NCBI GenBank assembly: GCA_030748735.1
Contig: JASMLK010000144.1
Location: 119,154 to 183,153 of the forward strand
Length of the DNA stretch: 64,000 bases
Direction: 5' to 3'
Origin: Myxococcota bacterium
GTDB taxonomy: Bacteria; Myxococcota_A; UBA9160; UBA4427
The position numbers were made by a program, and so were the translations under genes. Every line of letters begins with the position of its first letter. The first letter of the stretch is position 1. A model generated the notes under the pieces. That model did not search any database. It had not been told where the DNA came from and worked only from the letters and a program-made list of their open reading frames with translations. This document shows, one piece after another, positions 26,751-35,917 of this stretch.

Positions 26751-26904
26751 CCCGATCGACTTGCCGCTCTGGAGCATTGCGGGCGCCACAGCGGTCGTGG
26801 CCGGTTCGCTGTTGACGTCACTCGGGGGACGTTCGGAACCTCTCGTGCAAGCGGACGGCAACTGAGGCCGATCGGTCGGTCGGTCGAGAGCGGGGCGGAT
26901 CCGG

Positions 26905-26910
26905 TATTCT
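26905..26910 (+). promoter_or_regulatory. TATTCT -10-like element directly before the start codon
   Basis: TATTCT lies nine bases before the ATG at 26920, with no ribosome site between. If it is a real -10 element, transcription would begin at or next to the start codon and the message would be leaderless. A -35 hexamer is not evident. Confidence 0.3.
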
Positions 26911-26919
26911 CGCGGACCG

Positions 26920-28614
26920 ATGGAGCCCGGAGTCAAAGCGACCGATTCTCCCGCGACGGGCGATCCAGGGGCAACCGCTCCGGCGGGAGCAGCGCTCGAA
27001 CGCCCGCCCGAGCAGCAGGAATGGCTCGCGATCGCCGGCATCTGGTTCGTTGCGATCATGTTGCGGTTGTTCCATCTGCTCGCGATCCGTCAGCACGATC
27101 CGTTCTTCTTTCAGCCCGCGGTCGACCCTCGCTTCTATCACGAATGGGCGACGCGAATCGCGGCCGGTGACTGGCTGGGTAGCGGCGTCTTTCTCCAGGG
27201 GCCGCTCTACCCGTACCTGCTGTCATTGCTCTACCGCGTGACCGGCCCCGATCTGTTCTGGCCGCGCTTCGTCAATGCAGTGATGGGCTCGCTCGCGTGC
27301 GTGCTCGTCTGGTGGATTGCACGGTCGCTGTTCGATCGGCGTGTTGCTCTGCTCGCTGCTGCCCTCGTGGCACTGCACGGCATGTTCATCTTCTACGAGG
27401 GCAGCTTGCTCATCGCCAACGTGTTGATTCCGCTGAATCTACTGGTGGTGGCTTGCGCGCTGAAGGCGCAAAACAGCGAGCGCCGCGCCTTGTGGTTCGC
27501 GCTGGGTGCGTTGATCGGTCTGTCCGCGCTCGGCCGGCCCAACATGTTGTTGTTCGCGCCCCTCATCGCGATTGCGCTCGTGTGGCATCGCGCGGAGGCG
27601 ATGCGGCGCGTTGCGCTCCTGGCCTGCCTCGTTGCAGGAGTGGCGCTCGTGCTTGCGCCTGGCCTGATGCGGAACCGCGCCGTGGCGGACGACTGGGTTC
27701 TGGTTTCGGCGTCGGCCGGCATGAACTTCTTCAACGGCAACAACGCAGACGCCAACGGCAGCCACAATGTGCCGTCGATCTTCGATCGTGCGCAGGCGGA
27801 CCATCCCGCCGAGCAGAACGCGATCTACCGCGCGTACGCCGAAGAACGACTCTCTCGTTCGCTGCGCCCGTCCGAAGTGTCGGACTACTGGTTCGATCGC
27901 GGGCTCGACTGGGTGAAGGCACACCCCGGTGACTGGTTGGCCCTGATGGCGCGCAAGTTCCTGCTCTTCGTGAACCACTACGAGATCTGGAACAACCGCT
28001 CGTACGAGGTGTCGAGTCAGTTTTCCTGGGTGCTGCGCCTGCCGCTGGTGAGCTTTGGTTTCATTGCGCCGCTGGCCGTCCTGGGGATGGTCTTGGCCGC
28101 TTCCCGATATCGCGAGCTCTGGCCTCTCTATGGCGTGGTCGCGGTCGCGCTGGCGACGGGCCTCATCTTCTTCGTGCTGTCGCGTTATCGCGTGCCTGCG
28201 GTGCCGGCCTTGATCATCTTCGCGGCGGCTGCACTCGTGTGGCTCTACGATGCGCTGCGTGCGCGGAGGCGTGAGTTCTATTTCGCCCTCGCTTCACTCG
28301 TGGTGTTCATTGGTGTGTCGAGCCTCGATCTCCACGTTCAGGACCTTTCGGTCGCCTACTACAACCTGGGGAATCGCTACAGACTGGCGCACGACCACGA
28401 ACGGGCGATCGAGCAGTACCGTCGCTCGCTCGAGATCAACAGCAGCTACATATCCGCCCACAACAACCTCGCGCTATCGCTCGAGTTGAGCGGACGGCAT
28501 CGCGAAGAGGCGATCGAAGCGTGGCGTTACCTGGGCGAACTCGGGCGTGCGCGTGGGCTCACGCACTATGTCGAGCGCGCCGAGCGTCACCTGAGCGCTC
28601 TCGAGGGCAGCTGA
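26920..28614 (+). CDS. GT-C membrane glycosyltransferase (PMT/ArnT-like) with C-terminal TPR
   Basis: 564 residues. A dozen or so membrane helices begin at WLAIAGIWFVAIMLRLFHLL. The first luminal loop carries the GT39-like acidic pattern in QPAVDPRFYHEWATRIAAGD and GPLYPYLLSLLY. These enzymes transfer sugars from polyprenyl-phosphate donors to lipids or proteins on the periplasmic face. After the last helix (LASLVVFIGVSSLDL) comes a soluble tetratricopeptide region of about 85 residues: YYNLGNRYRLAHDHERAIEQ, YRRSLEINSSYISAHNNLAL. The TPR would lie in the periplasm if topology follows the family. Acceptor and donor are unknown. Confidence 0.82.
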   Translation: MEPGVKATDSPATGDPGATAPAGAALERPPEQQEWLAIAGIWFVAIMLRLFHLLAIRQHDPFFFQPAVDPRFYHEWATRIAAGDWLGSGVFLQGPLYPYLLSLLYRVTGPDLFWPRFVNAVMGSLACVLVWWIARSLFDRRVALLAAALVALHGMFIFYEGSLLIANVLIPLNLLVVACALKAQNSERRALWFALGALIGLSALGRPNMLLFAPLIAIALVWHRAEAMRRVALLACLVAGVALVLAPGLMRNRAVADDWVLVSASAGMNFFNGNNADANGSHNVPSIFDRAQADHPAEQNAIYRAYAEERLSRSLRPSEVSDYWFDRGLDWVKAHPGDWLALMARKFLLFVNHYEIWNNRSYEVSSQFSWVLRLPLVSFGFIAPLAVLGMVLAASRYRELWPLYGVVAVALATGLIFFVLSRYRVPAVPALIIFAAAALVWLYDALRARRREFYFALASLVVFIGVSSLDLHVQDLSVAYYNLGNRYRLAHDHERAIEQYRRSLEINSSYISAHNNLALSLELSGRHREEAIEAWRYLGELGRARGLTHYVERAERHLSALEGS

Positions 28615-28623
28615 CCCGGGCGG

Positions 28624-30696
28624 CTATTCCGCGTGAGGGTCGTGCGCTTCCTCGGGCGCGGGGTCGGGGGCAGGCTCGCCGGCCGGTGCCGTGTGAGGGT
28701 CGGCTTCGTCTTGCGCTACGCCGTGGGGATCGTTGGGATTCACTTTCGGCTGTTTGCCTCGGCGGCCGAGGGTCGCCCTCAGCCGAACGATTTCGTCGCC
28801 ACGACTGACCACGACTTCGACGATCTCGCCTGGCCGGTGATCTCGCAGGACGAAGGTCATGTCGTGGAGATTGTGGATCGTCGTCCCGTCGATCTCGATG
28901 ATGCGGTCGCCACCGCGAACGCCGGCAACGTCTGCAGGCGCACCCGGCCGAACTGCCGAAAGCAGCACCCCGCCTTCGCGGCTCATCATGTCGGCGTAGT
29001 CGGGCACCGTGCCCAGGTAGGCGCCGAAGCCGCGGCTGTCTCCCGCCATCGTGGAGTCGTGCCCCGAGCTTTGATACGCGAGCCGCTCGTCGCGAAGCAG
29101 AAGCCGGGTCAGCGTGTCGGCGACCACGCGAGCGACCCGTGTGCCACCGAGAAAGTTCAGTTGGTCGCTGTCGTCGAGCGGTGTGTGGTACTCGCTGTGA
29201 GAGCCCGTGAAGAAGTGCACCACGGGAACGCCTGCACCATAGAAGGACATCTGGTCCGACGGGCCGTAGCCGTCACCCCCGGCGACGAGGTTGAAACCGC
29301 GGGCCTGTGCAATCGAGTCGAGCATGTCGCTCCAGTCGGGAGACGAATCGGTGCCGAACGCATGCAGACGGTGGTTTCGCAGCCGGCCCACCATGTCGAG
29401 GTTCACCATCGCGACGGTGTCTTCGAGAGGCCGGGGTGGATGCCGAACGAAGTAGTTGGAGCCGAGGAGTCGGGTTTCTTCACCATCGAAGGCCGCCACG
29501 ACCAGGGTGCGCCTCGAGCGCTCGTCATCGTGCAGCCTGTGTTGCAGTTCCTCTACTGCGCACAGCATGGCCGCGACTCCGGAGGCATTGTCGTCGGCTC
29601 CGTTGTGGACTTCGTTCGAGTCGGGGTCGAGGGAGCCCTGTCCGCCAAAGCCGAGGTGGTCGAAGTGCGCGCCGACGACCACGGTTTCATCGGCCAGGGC
29701 GCCCCGGCCGGGGAAGGCGGCGACGATGTTCTCGAGGGTGGTTCGCGTGGCGTCGATGTCGGAGGCCCCTTCGAGAGAAACGCCTTCGAGCACGCGCGAA
29801 CGCGGCGCGAGGCTGGCTTCGATCTCGCCGTGCAATGCTTCGAGGTTCTCTCCCGCCGCTTCGAACCACTGGTCGGCGACCTCGCGCGAAACCTGGATGA
29901 CCGGAATACCGGCGTTGCTCACGGCGCCTTTTCGTCCGGTGCGAGGCAGGCGGTCTTCGTCGTCGCCCGGTGGTGAGACGAATACGAGTGCGGTTGCGCC
30001 GGCTTCGCGCGCCTTCAGCGCCTTGTAGCGAAGGTCGGAAAAACGACTCGGACGTTTGCCGTCGAAGGGGCTATCGGGGTCGTTCTCGCGCGGCTCGTAG
30101 CGCATCGCCAATGCGATGCGTCCTTCGAGGTCTACGCCGTCGTAGTCGTCGTATCGAAACGGGGTCGCGTCTTCACCCGAATCCGGCTTGCCGGCAAACT
30201 CCGCAACGATCCCGTAGCCCACGAACACGACTTCGCCGCTGAAGCTCGCGGACGACGAAAAACCGAACGGCATGAACTCGTCGCGGAACACGACCGCTTT
30301 GGCTTCGCCTTCGTCGCCTGCTCTGTCGTTCTCTTCGCCGGGGTTCGCCCCGTTGTGCCAGCTCAGCCGATTGCCTTCGCCCGCCCGCACGCCGATGGTC
30401 GCGGAAAACGACTGGCGATAGGTCGGGGCCGGTGAATCGATGCGCATCGCGTCGAGGCCCATGTCGATGAAGCGATCGGCGAGATACTGGGTGGCGCGCG
30501 TGAGGCCCGCGGTGCCGATGCCGCGGCCTTCCATGTCGTCCGACGACAGCCGGGTCGAGATTTCGCGGAAGCAGTCTGCGGTGGGTGCCGCGGGCTTGCG
30601 CGGTTCGGTCGCGCAGGACAGGGCCAGGAGGGCCAGCGCAGCGGCAAGGGAGACGAGTCGCACACGTGTCGATGGGTCGGACGAGCGGGTTTTCAT
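28624..30696 (-). CDS. M28-family zinc aminopeptidase, lipoprotein, with PDZ domain
   Basis: About 690 residues from the ATG at 30696. The N-terminus is a lipoprotein signal (LAAALALLALSCATEP, lipobox cysteine in LALSC). The catalytic domain has the M28 zinc ligands in HFDHLGFGGQG and VHNGADDNASGVAA, the catalytic Glu in VVAAFDGEETRLLGS, Asp in MVNLDMVGRL, and the last His in SHSEYHTPLDDSDQL. A PA-like insertion precedes it (about residues 110-260). A PDZ domain follows from about residue 560 (GVLLSAVRPGAPADVAGVRG, GDRIIEIDGTTIHNLHDM), and the tail is acidic and proline-rich (PAGEPAPDPAPEEAHDP). It is likely anchored in the envelope and cleaves peptides. It is divergent from the mutase operon. 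Confidence 0.88.
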   Translation of the reverse strand: MKTRSSDPSTRVRLVSLAAALALLALSCATEPRKPAAPTADCFREISTRLSSDDMEGRGIGTAGLTRATQYLADRFIDMGLDAMRIDSPAPTYRQSFSATIGVRAGEGNRLSWHNGANPGEENDRAGDEGEAKAVVFRDEFMPFGFSSSASFSGEVVFVGYGIVAEFAGKPDSGEDATPFRYDDYDGVDLEGRIALAMRYEPRENDPDSPFDGKRPSRFSDLRYKALKAREAGATALVFVSPPGDDEDRLPRTGRKGAVSNAGIPVIQVSREVADQWFEAAGENLEALHGEIEASLAPRSRVLEGVSLEGASDIDATRTTLENIVAAFPGRGALADETVVVGAHFDHLGFGGQGSLDPDSNEVHNGADDNASGVAAMLCAVEELQHRLHDDERSRRTLVVAAFDGEETRLLGSNYFVRHPPRPLEDTVAMVNLDMVGRLRNHRLHAFGTDSSPDWSDMLDSIAQARGFNLVAGGDGYGPSDQMSFYGAGVPVVHFFTGSHSEYHTPLDDSDQLNFLGGTRVARVVADTLTRLLLRDERLAYQSSGHDSTMAGDSRGFGAYLGTVPDYADMMSREGGVLLSAVRPGAPADVAGVRGGDRIIEIDGTTIHNLHDMTFVLRDHRPGEIVEVVVSRGDEIVRLRATLGRRGKQPKVNPNDPHGVAQDEADPHTAPAGEPAPDPAPEEAHDPHAE

Positions 30697-30778
30697 GGCG
30701 CGCGAGTCTAATCGAGCGTGCATTCGGTCGCCGGCGCTCGCGTTCGCCGCCGCGGATCGCGGGGCCACCCGGCGTCTC

Positions 30779-30784
30779 TATAAT
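30779..30784 (+). promoter_or_regulatory. Probable -10 element of the B12-mutase operon
   Basis: A perfect TATAAT lies 35 bases before the mutase ATG (30820), in a GC-rich intergenic region shared with the divergent peptidase gene. No TTGACA-like -35 is visible at the expected spacing, so activator dependence is possible. No ribosome site stronger than GGGCCAACAGC is seen. Confidence 0.5.
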
Positions 30785-30819
30785 CGCCGGGTCGCATTCT
30801 CCCACCGAGGGCCAACAGC

Positions 30820-32565
30820 ATGAGTCAGGACTCGAGCACAGCGGGAAGGCCGGGAGCAGCAGCTCCGCCGGGTGAACCCGATCGGGACATTGCCGAGGAG
30901 GCCGCTCGCTGGGACCGCGAGACACTCGCCCCCGAAGTCGAGGCCCACGGCGAACGCGAGCAAGCCTTCACCACCCAGGCGATGAAGTGGCCGATCAAGC
31001 CCGTCTATACCCCCGCTGACCTCGACGAGATCGGCTTCGACTATCTCGTCGATTCCGGCTTCCCCGGCGAGTACCCGTACACCCGCGGAACCGAAGCCGA
31101 CGGCTATCGCAGCCAGCTCTGGGCCATGTCGCAGGTCTCGGGCTTTGGCACCGGGGAGGATTCCGCGAGGCGCTGGCGGGCCATGCTCGAACGTGGTCTG
31201 AACGGGATCATCATCGAATACGACCTGCCCACCACCAACGGTCTCGATTCCGACGATCCGCTCGCCGAAGGCGAGGTCTGCCGCGCCGGCACGGCGATCG
31301 ACTCGCTGCCCGACATGGAAGCGGCCCTCGACATCCCTTTCGACAAGCTCAAGCACCTGACGTCGGTCTGCAACGCGCCGCAGCCGATCAATCTTGCGAT
31401 GATCATCGCGGCGCTCGAGAACAAGGGCGTCGATCCGCGCAGCTTCACCCTGCTGATGCCGAACGCGATCTTGATCGAATACACCTGCGTCGGGCGATAC
31501 ATCTTTCCGCCCGAGGCGGGGCTTCGCATTTCGACGGACGTCATTGAGTACACGATTGCGAACCACTCGAACTGGGTGCCAATCGCGATCGTGAGCGCGC
31601 AACTCTACGCCGCTCGGGCGACGCCGGTGCAGGAGCTGGCGTTTTCGTTTTCGATCGCGATGACGTACCTCGACGCGGTCCTCGAACGGGGCCTCACCGT
31701 CGATCAGGTCGCGCCGTACTTCAGTTTCATCACCGGCATCGATATGGACTTCTTCGAGGCGATCGCGAAGTTGCGCGCCTACCGCAAGATCTGGGCGCGT
31801 CTCATGAAGGATCGCTACGGGGCAAAGACTCCCGAAGCACTGCGGCTGAAGCTGATGGGTTCGCCGGGGACGATGTCCCTTACCCTGCAGCAGCCGTTGA
31901 ACAACATCGCGCGTCTCGGCATCCAGATGCTCGCGTGCGTGCTGGGCGGCGGCGGACAGCAGATGACCACACCACTGCACGACGAAGCGCACGCCTTGCC
32001 GAGCGATGAAGCCACCTCGGTGGGGATCGCGGTGCAGAACATCGTGGCGCACGAAACCGGTGCGGCCGACACGGTCGATCCACTCGCGGGGAGCTACTAC
32101 GTCGAAACCATGACCCGCCGCATGGAAGATGAGGTGTTCGCCGAAATCGAACGTATCGATGCGCTCGGTGGTGCCCTCGAGGCGATCAAGACCGGCTATT
32201 TCCAGAAGGAACTCGCCAAGCAGCAGTTTTCCCGCCAACGAGAACTCGAAACCGGAGATCGTAAACTGGTCGGCGTCAACCACCTCGTGAAGCCCGAAGA
32301 AGAGCGCGGCATCGAGATGTTCAAGCTCGACGAAGACGCGGAGTCGCGTCAGATCGAAAGGCTCCGCAACGTGCGCGCAGAACGCGACGAAGCGAAGGTG
32401 AACGAATGCCTCGCTCGCGTCGAAGCGGCGGCCCGCGGCACGGACAACCTGGTGCCGCCGATTCTCGATGCGGTGAAGGCTCACGCCACGCACGGCGAAC
32501 TCTGCAATGTGCTGCGCGATGTCTACGGCACCTATCACCCGGACTCGCTCACGACGGGCGTTTGA
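30820..32565 (+). CDS. Divergent B12-dependent acyl-CoA mutase, catalytic (large) subunit
   Basis: 581 residues with the methylmalonyl-CoA mutase TIM-barrel fold: FPGEYPYTRGTEADGYRSQL, VSGFGTGEDSARRW, DLPTTNGLDSDDPLAEGEV, AIDSLPDMEAAL, YIFPPEAGLRISTDVIEY, ADTVDPLAGSYYVETMTRRM. The C-terminus lacks a B12 domain, which is encoded separately just downstream, as in isobutyryl- or 2-hydroxyisobutyryl-CoA mutases. Many substrate-pocket residues differ from all characterised mutases: the SGYH motif reads VSAQL (residues 258-262), the first-strand Tyr position is Glu in RGTEAD, QND reads PNA, and the HTQTAG loop reads MGSPGT. A carbon-skeleton rearrangement on an acyl-CoA is inferred from the fold; the substrate is unknown, and inactivity cannot be excluded. 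A proline/alanine-rich N-terminus precedes the fold. Confidence 0.85.
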   Translation: MSQDSSTAGRPGAAAPPGEPDRDIAEEAARWDRETLAPEVEAHGEREQAFTTQAMKWPIKPVYTPADLDEIGFDYLVDSGFPGEYPYTRGTEADGYRSQLWAMSQVSGFGTGEDSARRWRAMLERGLNGIIIEYDLPTTNGLDSDDPLAEGEVCRAGTAIDSLPDMEAALDIPFDKLKHLTSVCNAPQPINLAMIIAALENKGVDPRSFTLLMPNAILIEYTCVGRYIFPPEAGLRISTDVIEYTIANHSNWVPIAIVSAQLYAARATPVQELAFSFSIAMTYLDAVLERGLTVDQVAPYFSFITGIDMDFFEAIAKLRAYRKIWARLMKDRYGAKTPEALRLKLMGSPGTMSLTLQQPLNNIARLGIQMLACVLGGGGQQMTTPLHDEAHALPSDEATSVGIAVQNIVAHETGAADTVDPLAGSYYVETMTRRMEDEVFAEIERIDALGGALEAIKTGYFQKELAKQQFSRQRELETGDRKLVGVNHLVKPEEERGIEMFKLDEDAESRQIERLRNVRAERDEAKVNECLARVEAAARGTDNLVPPILDAVKAHATHGELCNVLRDVYGTYHPDSLTTGV

Positions 32566-32583
32566 ATCGGAGGTCTTCCTTCC

Positions 32584-32994
32584 ATGCCGCGAACCCTGCG
32601 CGTGTTGGTCGCCAAGCTCGGGCTCGACGCCCATACGATCGGCGTCACCGTGCTTGCTCGTGCCCTGCGCGATGCCGGGATGGAGGTGATCTATAGCGGC
32701 CTTCGCCAGACCCCCGAAATGGTCGCCAACACCGCGATCCAGGAAGATGTCGACGTCGTGGGTCTCAGCAGTCTTTCGGGCGCGCACATGAAACACTTTC
32801 CCCAGGTGGTGGAGCTGCTGGCGGCAAAGGGTGCGGGTGAGAAGCTCGTGATCGGTGGCGGCGTCATTCCCGACGAGGACGTGAGCGCACTGAAAGAGAA
32901 GGGTATGGCCGAGATCTTCACGATGGGCACCGACACGCGCGACGTCGTGAAGTATCTCGATACCTGGTGGGCCGACGGGGACGGCGCCCCGTGA
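32584..32994 (+). CDS. B12-binding (small) subunit of the acyl-CoA mutase
   Basis: 136-residue cobalamin-binding Rossmann domain. It has the base-off/His-on signature DxHxxG as [20 protein letters not shown], then [20 protein letters not shown], the SxL motif in [12 protein letters not shown] and the GG motif in [12 protein letters not shown]. All cobalamin contacts therefore appear intact, in contrast to the altered catalytic subunit upstream. It starts 18 bases after that subunit and overlaps the MeaB start (GTGA), so the three genes form one translational unit. Confidence 0.93.
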   Translation: MPRTLRVLVAKLGLDAHTIGVTVLARALRDAGMEVIYSGLRQTPEMVANTAIQEDVDVVGLSSLSGAHMKHFPQVVELLAAKGAGEKLVIGGGVIPDEDVSALKEKGMAEIFTMGTDTRDVVKYLDTWWADGDGAP

Positions 32995-33962
32995 AGTCCG
33001 CACGAGCGCTCGCCGACGCGGCGCTCGCTCGCGACATCCTCGCGGGCGCCCGGATCATCCGGTTGCTCGACGATCGCGACGAGCACGGCATCGAAGCGCT
33101 CGCGCACCTCTACCCGAGCAGTGGGCGCGCTTACGTGCTCGGCGTGACCGGGCCGCCGGGTGCGGGCAAGTCGACGCTCGTGTCGAAGCTGATCGGTGCA
33201 CTGCGAAAACGCGATCTCACGGTGGGCGTGCTCGCGATCGATCCGACGAGCCCGTTTTCGGGCGGCGCGATTCTCGGGGATCGCGTGCGCATGCAGGAAC
33301 ACGCGACCGACGAAGGTGCCTTCATTCGGTCGATGGCGACGCGCGGGCAGCTCGGTGGCCTGAGCCGAAGCACCTTCGAAGCCAGCGCGGTGCTCGACGC
33401 GATGGGGTTCGATGTCGTACTGGTCGAAACCGTGGGCGTCGGGCAGGACGAACTCGACGTCGTCGAACTCGCTCACACCACCGTGGTGGTCAGCGTTCCG
33501 GGTCTTGGCGACGGAATCCAGGCCATGAAGGCGGGCATCCTCGAAGTGGGCGATGTCCATGTCATCAACAAGAGCGACCTGCCCGGAGCCGACGAACTCG
33601 AACGCCAACTCCATGTGATGCTCGAAACAGAGGCCCATCGTGAGGGCGCCTGGAAGCCACGACTCCTCCGTACGGTGGCCGAGAAGGGCGAAGGCGTCGA
33701 AGAATTGGTGGACGGCTGCTTCGCTCATCGGGAACACTTGCAGGCCACCGGCGAAGACGAGCGTGTCGCCGCACGGCGCGCAGAACACTTCTTTCTCGAA
33801 ATCCTGCGCGACGAAGTGAGCGCGCGAATACTCGCCTTCGCTCGCGGTGATGCTGCGGGTGCTGCGCTGCTCGAAGATGTTCGCGCGCGCCGACGCGACC
33901 CCTATGCGGCTGCCGCCGCACTGCTCGATGCCTTCGAGGCGAACCCTCAAACGAAACGCTGA
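32991..33962 (+). CDS. meaB: MeaB/ArgK-type GTPase, B12-mutase chaperone
   Basis: G-protein chaperone that loads adenosylcobalamin into, and protects, acyl-CoA mutases. The start is the GTG at 32991, overlapping the previous stop; upstream in-frame codons to 32967 are inside that gene. About 323 residues with Walker [37 protein letters not shown], the switch/Walker B region [18 protein letters not shown] and the guanine motif NKSD in [12 protein letters not shown]. Location directly behind the two mutase subunits argues that the divergent mutase is a genuine B12 enzyme that needs cofactor delivery. Confidence 0.95.
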   Translation: MKSARALADAALARDILAGARIIRLLDDRDEHGIEALAHLYPSSGRAYVLGVTGPPGAGKSTLVSKLIGALRKRDLTVGVLAIDPTSPFSGGAILGDRVRMQEHATDEGAFIRSMATRGQLGGLSRSTFEASAVLDAMGFDVVLVETVGVGQDELDVVELAHTTVVVSVPGLGDGIQAMKAGILEVGDVHVINKSDLPGADELERQLHVMLETEAHREGAWKPRLLRTVAEKGEGVEELVDGCFAHREHLQATGEDERVAARRAEHFFLEILRDEVSARILAFARGDAAGAALLEDVRARRRDPYAAAAALLDAFEANPQTKR

Positions 33963-33982
33963 GCAATCAGGAGCCTCTTGCC

Positions 33983-35179
33983 ATGAGTGACGCGACTTCT
34001 TTCGATCCCCTGAGTCTCGATCCCGAAGCGATCCTCGCCGAAGCGCGGTCGATCGCGGGAAGCGGCGACTTCGGGGACGAAGCCTTTCGTGAACCCTTCG
34101 AACGACTGGTGGCCGCTCTCGAGAGCGAAGCGAGTCTCAATTCCGTGGGTCGCGGCATGCAGCACGCTCGTGTCGTCGGCCTGCTCGTCAACCGGCTTCG
34201 CACCGAGGCGTACATCGCGCGCTTTCCCGAGATCCTCGAAGAACGCATCGCCGAACCGATCGTGATCGTCGGACTGCCGCGCACGGGAACCACGATGCTG
34301 CAGCGCATGATCGCAGCAGACCCGGCGAACTACTGCCTCTATTGGTGGGAGTCGCGCCTGCCGGCGCCGCTGACGCCCCCCGACGAGGCTCCCGACCCGA
34401 ACGCACGCGACCCACGCATTGCGGACGCCGAAGCCGAAGTGGACATGATGCTCGAAAGCGCGCCGGACCTGATGGCCATGCATCCCCTCGAAGCCGAGGG
34501 CCCCGACGAAGAGATCATGCTGCTCGAGCATTCCTTCTTTTCCACCAACCCCGAGGCCTTCGTCAACGTGCCCGAGTTCGGTGCGTGGGCGGACGAACAG
34601 GATCAACACAGCGGCTACTTCTATCTCGAACGCGTGCTGAAGTTCCTGCAATGGCAGAAGAAGCGGCGCGGCGAGCTCGCGACCCGTTGGGTTCTGAAGG
34701 CGCCGCATCACCTGGGCTTCATGGACCTTCTGTTCGACGTGTTCCCAGACGCGCGCGTCGTGCAAACCCACCGCGACCCGATCCAGACGATTCCCTCACT
34801 CGCAAGTCTCATCCAGGCGATCCGCGGCATGGGGAGCGACAGCGCCGACCCCCGCGAGACGGGCCAGCAGTGGAGTGGCCGCATGAGTCGGGCGATGAAG
34901 CGCTGCATGGAAGTGCGCGAGAAGTACGAAGACCGCTTCATCGACGTGTTCTTTGCCGACGTTCTGAAGGACCCCCACGAGGTCATTCGCCGCATCTATG
35001 CGTTTGCGGGCTGGGATCTCAGCGATGGGGCCGTCGAAGCAATGAAGCAATGGGCGGTCGACAACTCGCGCGACAAGCGCGAGGCGCATCAGTACACCCT
35101 CGAGGAATTCGGGCTCGACGAAGCGGGGATTCGACGCGACTTTGCCGCCTACCGCGAGCGCTTCCTGCCGCAGGACTGA
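33983..35179 (+). CDS. Sulfotransferase family protein
   Basis: 398 residues. The 5'-phosphosulfate-binding loop is PIVIVGLPRTGTTMLQRMI and the 3'-phosphate region is RVVQTHRDPIQTIPSLASLI; RWVLKAPHHLGFMDLLFDVF is also typical. Family members move sulfate from PAPS to a hydroxyl or amine of lipids, sugars or small molecules, but many bacterial homologues are uncharacterised. It starts 20 bases after meaB on the same strand and is probably the fourth gene of the mutase operon. The next gene is convergent. Confidence 0.85.
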   Translation: MSDATSFDPLSLDPEAILAEARSIAGSGDFGDEAFREPFERLVAALESEASLNSVGRGMQHARVVGLLVNRLRTEAYIARFPEILEERIAEPIVIVGLPRTGTTMLQRMIAADPANYCLYWWESRLPAPLTPPDEAPDPNARDPRIADAEAEVDMMLESAPDLMAMHPLEAEGPDEEIMLLEHSFFSTNPEAFVNVPEFGAWADEQDQHSGYFYLERVLKFLQWQKKRRGELATRWVLKAPHHLGFMDLLFDVFPDARVVQTHRDPIQTIPSLASLIQAIRGMGSDSADPRETGQQWSGRMSRAMKRCMEVREKYEDRFIDVFFADVLKDPHEVIRRIYAFAGWDLSDGAVEAMKQWAVDNSRDKREAHQYTLEEFGLDEAGIRRDFAAYRERFLPQD

Positions 35180-35206
35180 ACCTGCCAATCGCCGAGGGAT
35201 CAGCCT

Positions 35207-35914
35207 TCAGCTCGAACCCGACACGGGTCGGTGTGGATCCACCAGCCCGCATGCCGCATCGACCTGATCGGTGACGCGGTTCAGCACGCGGTCGAGCTCC
35301 AACCGAATCGCGTCTTCTTCGTCGGGCGTCGCTTCACGGGGCACGTCGAGCGGCGGTGCGAAGCGACATACGACGCGCGCAAACGGCAGCGGCAGCAGCG
35401 TGCCGTCCCAGCTCTTGAACTGGGTGCAAGGGCGCGCACTCATCGCGACCGGGGTGATGGGCTTCCCCGAGCGGCGCGCGAGGCTCACCATGCCGCGCTT
35501 CGATTCGCGCGCGGGGCCGCGGGGGCCATCGGTCTGGATCGAGATCGTCGTGCCGTCTTCGACCATGCGCACCAGCGCGCGAAGCGCTGCTGCGCCGCCA
35601 CGAGAACTCGAACCGCGCGGAGGCATCTGGTAACCCAGGCCGAGCAAGAGTCCCGTGATGAGATCGCCGTCGCGGCTCTGGCTCACTGGCACACTGAAAC
35701 CCTGATCGCGAAACAGGTACGCGGCGATCAACGCATTGCGGTGCCAGAACGCACCGAGGTGTGGACCCGCGCCGGTCTCGAAGGGGTTCGGTCCTTCGAT
35801 CGTGACACGCCAGGTGCGACCGACCACGCGAAGCAGGATGACGGTCAGGCGACTCGCGATCGCGGCACCCGTCTTCGTGCCGAGCCAGTTCTTGAGCGAG
35901 CGCCGGCGCGCCAT
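35207..35914 (-). CDS. DUF374 lysophospholipid-acyltransferase-like protein
   Basis: 235 residues of the DUF374 family, related to the HxxxxD acyltransferases. It has FWHRNALIAAYLFRDQGFSV, the SQSRDGDLITGLLLGLGYQM motif and the conserved TDGPRGPARESKRG, then VSLARRSGKPITPVAMSARP. Homologues are thought to acylate lipid A or Kdo-lipid in LPS assembly on the inner membrane. The start lies three bases after the leuS stop, so it is translated from the leuS message. No waaA is adjacent. Confidence 0.88.
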   Translation of the reverse strand: MARRRSLKNWLGTKTGAAIASRLTVILLRVVGRTWRVTIEGPNPFETGAGPHLGAFWHRNALIAAYLFRDQGFSVPVSQSRDGDLITGLLLGLGYQMPPRGSSSRGGAAALRALVRMVEDGTTISIQTDGPRGPARESKRGMVSLARRSGKPITPVAMSARPCTQFKSWDGTLLPLPFARVVCRFAPPLDVPREATPDEEDAIRLELDRVLNRVTDQVDAACGLVDPHRPVSGSS

Positions 35915-35917
35915 GGT

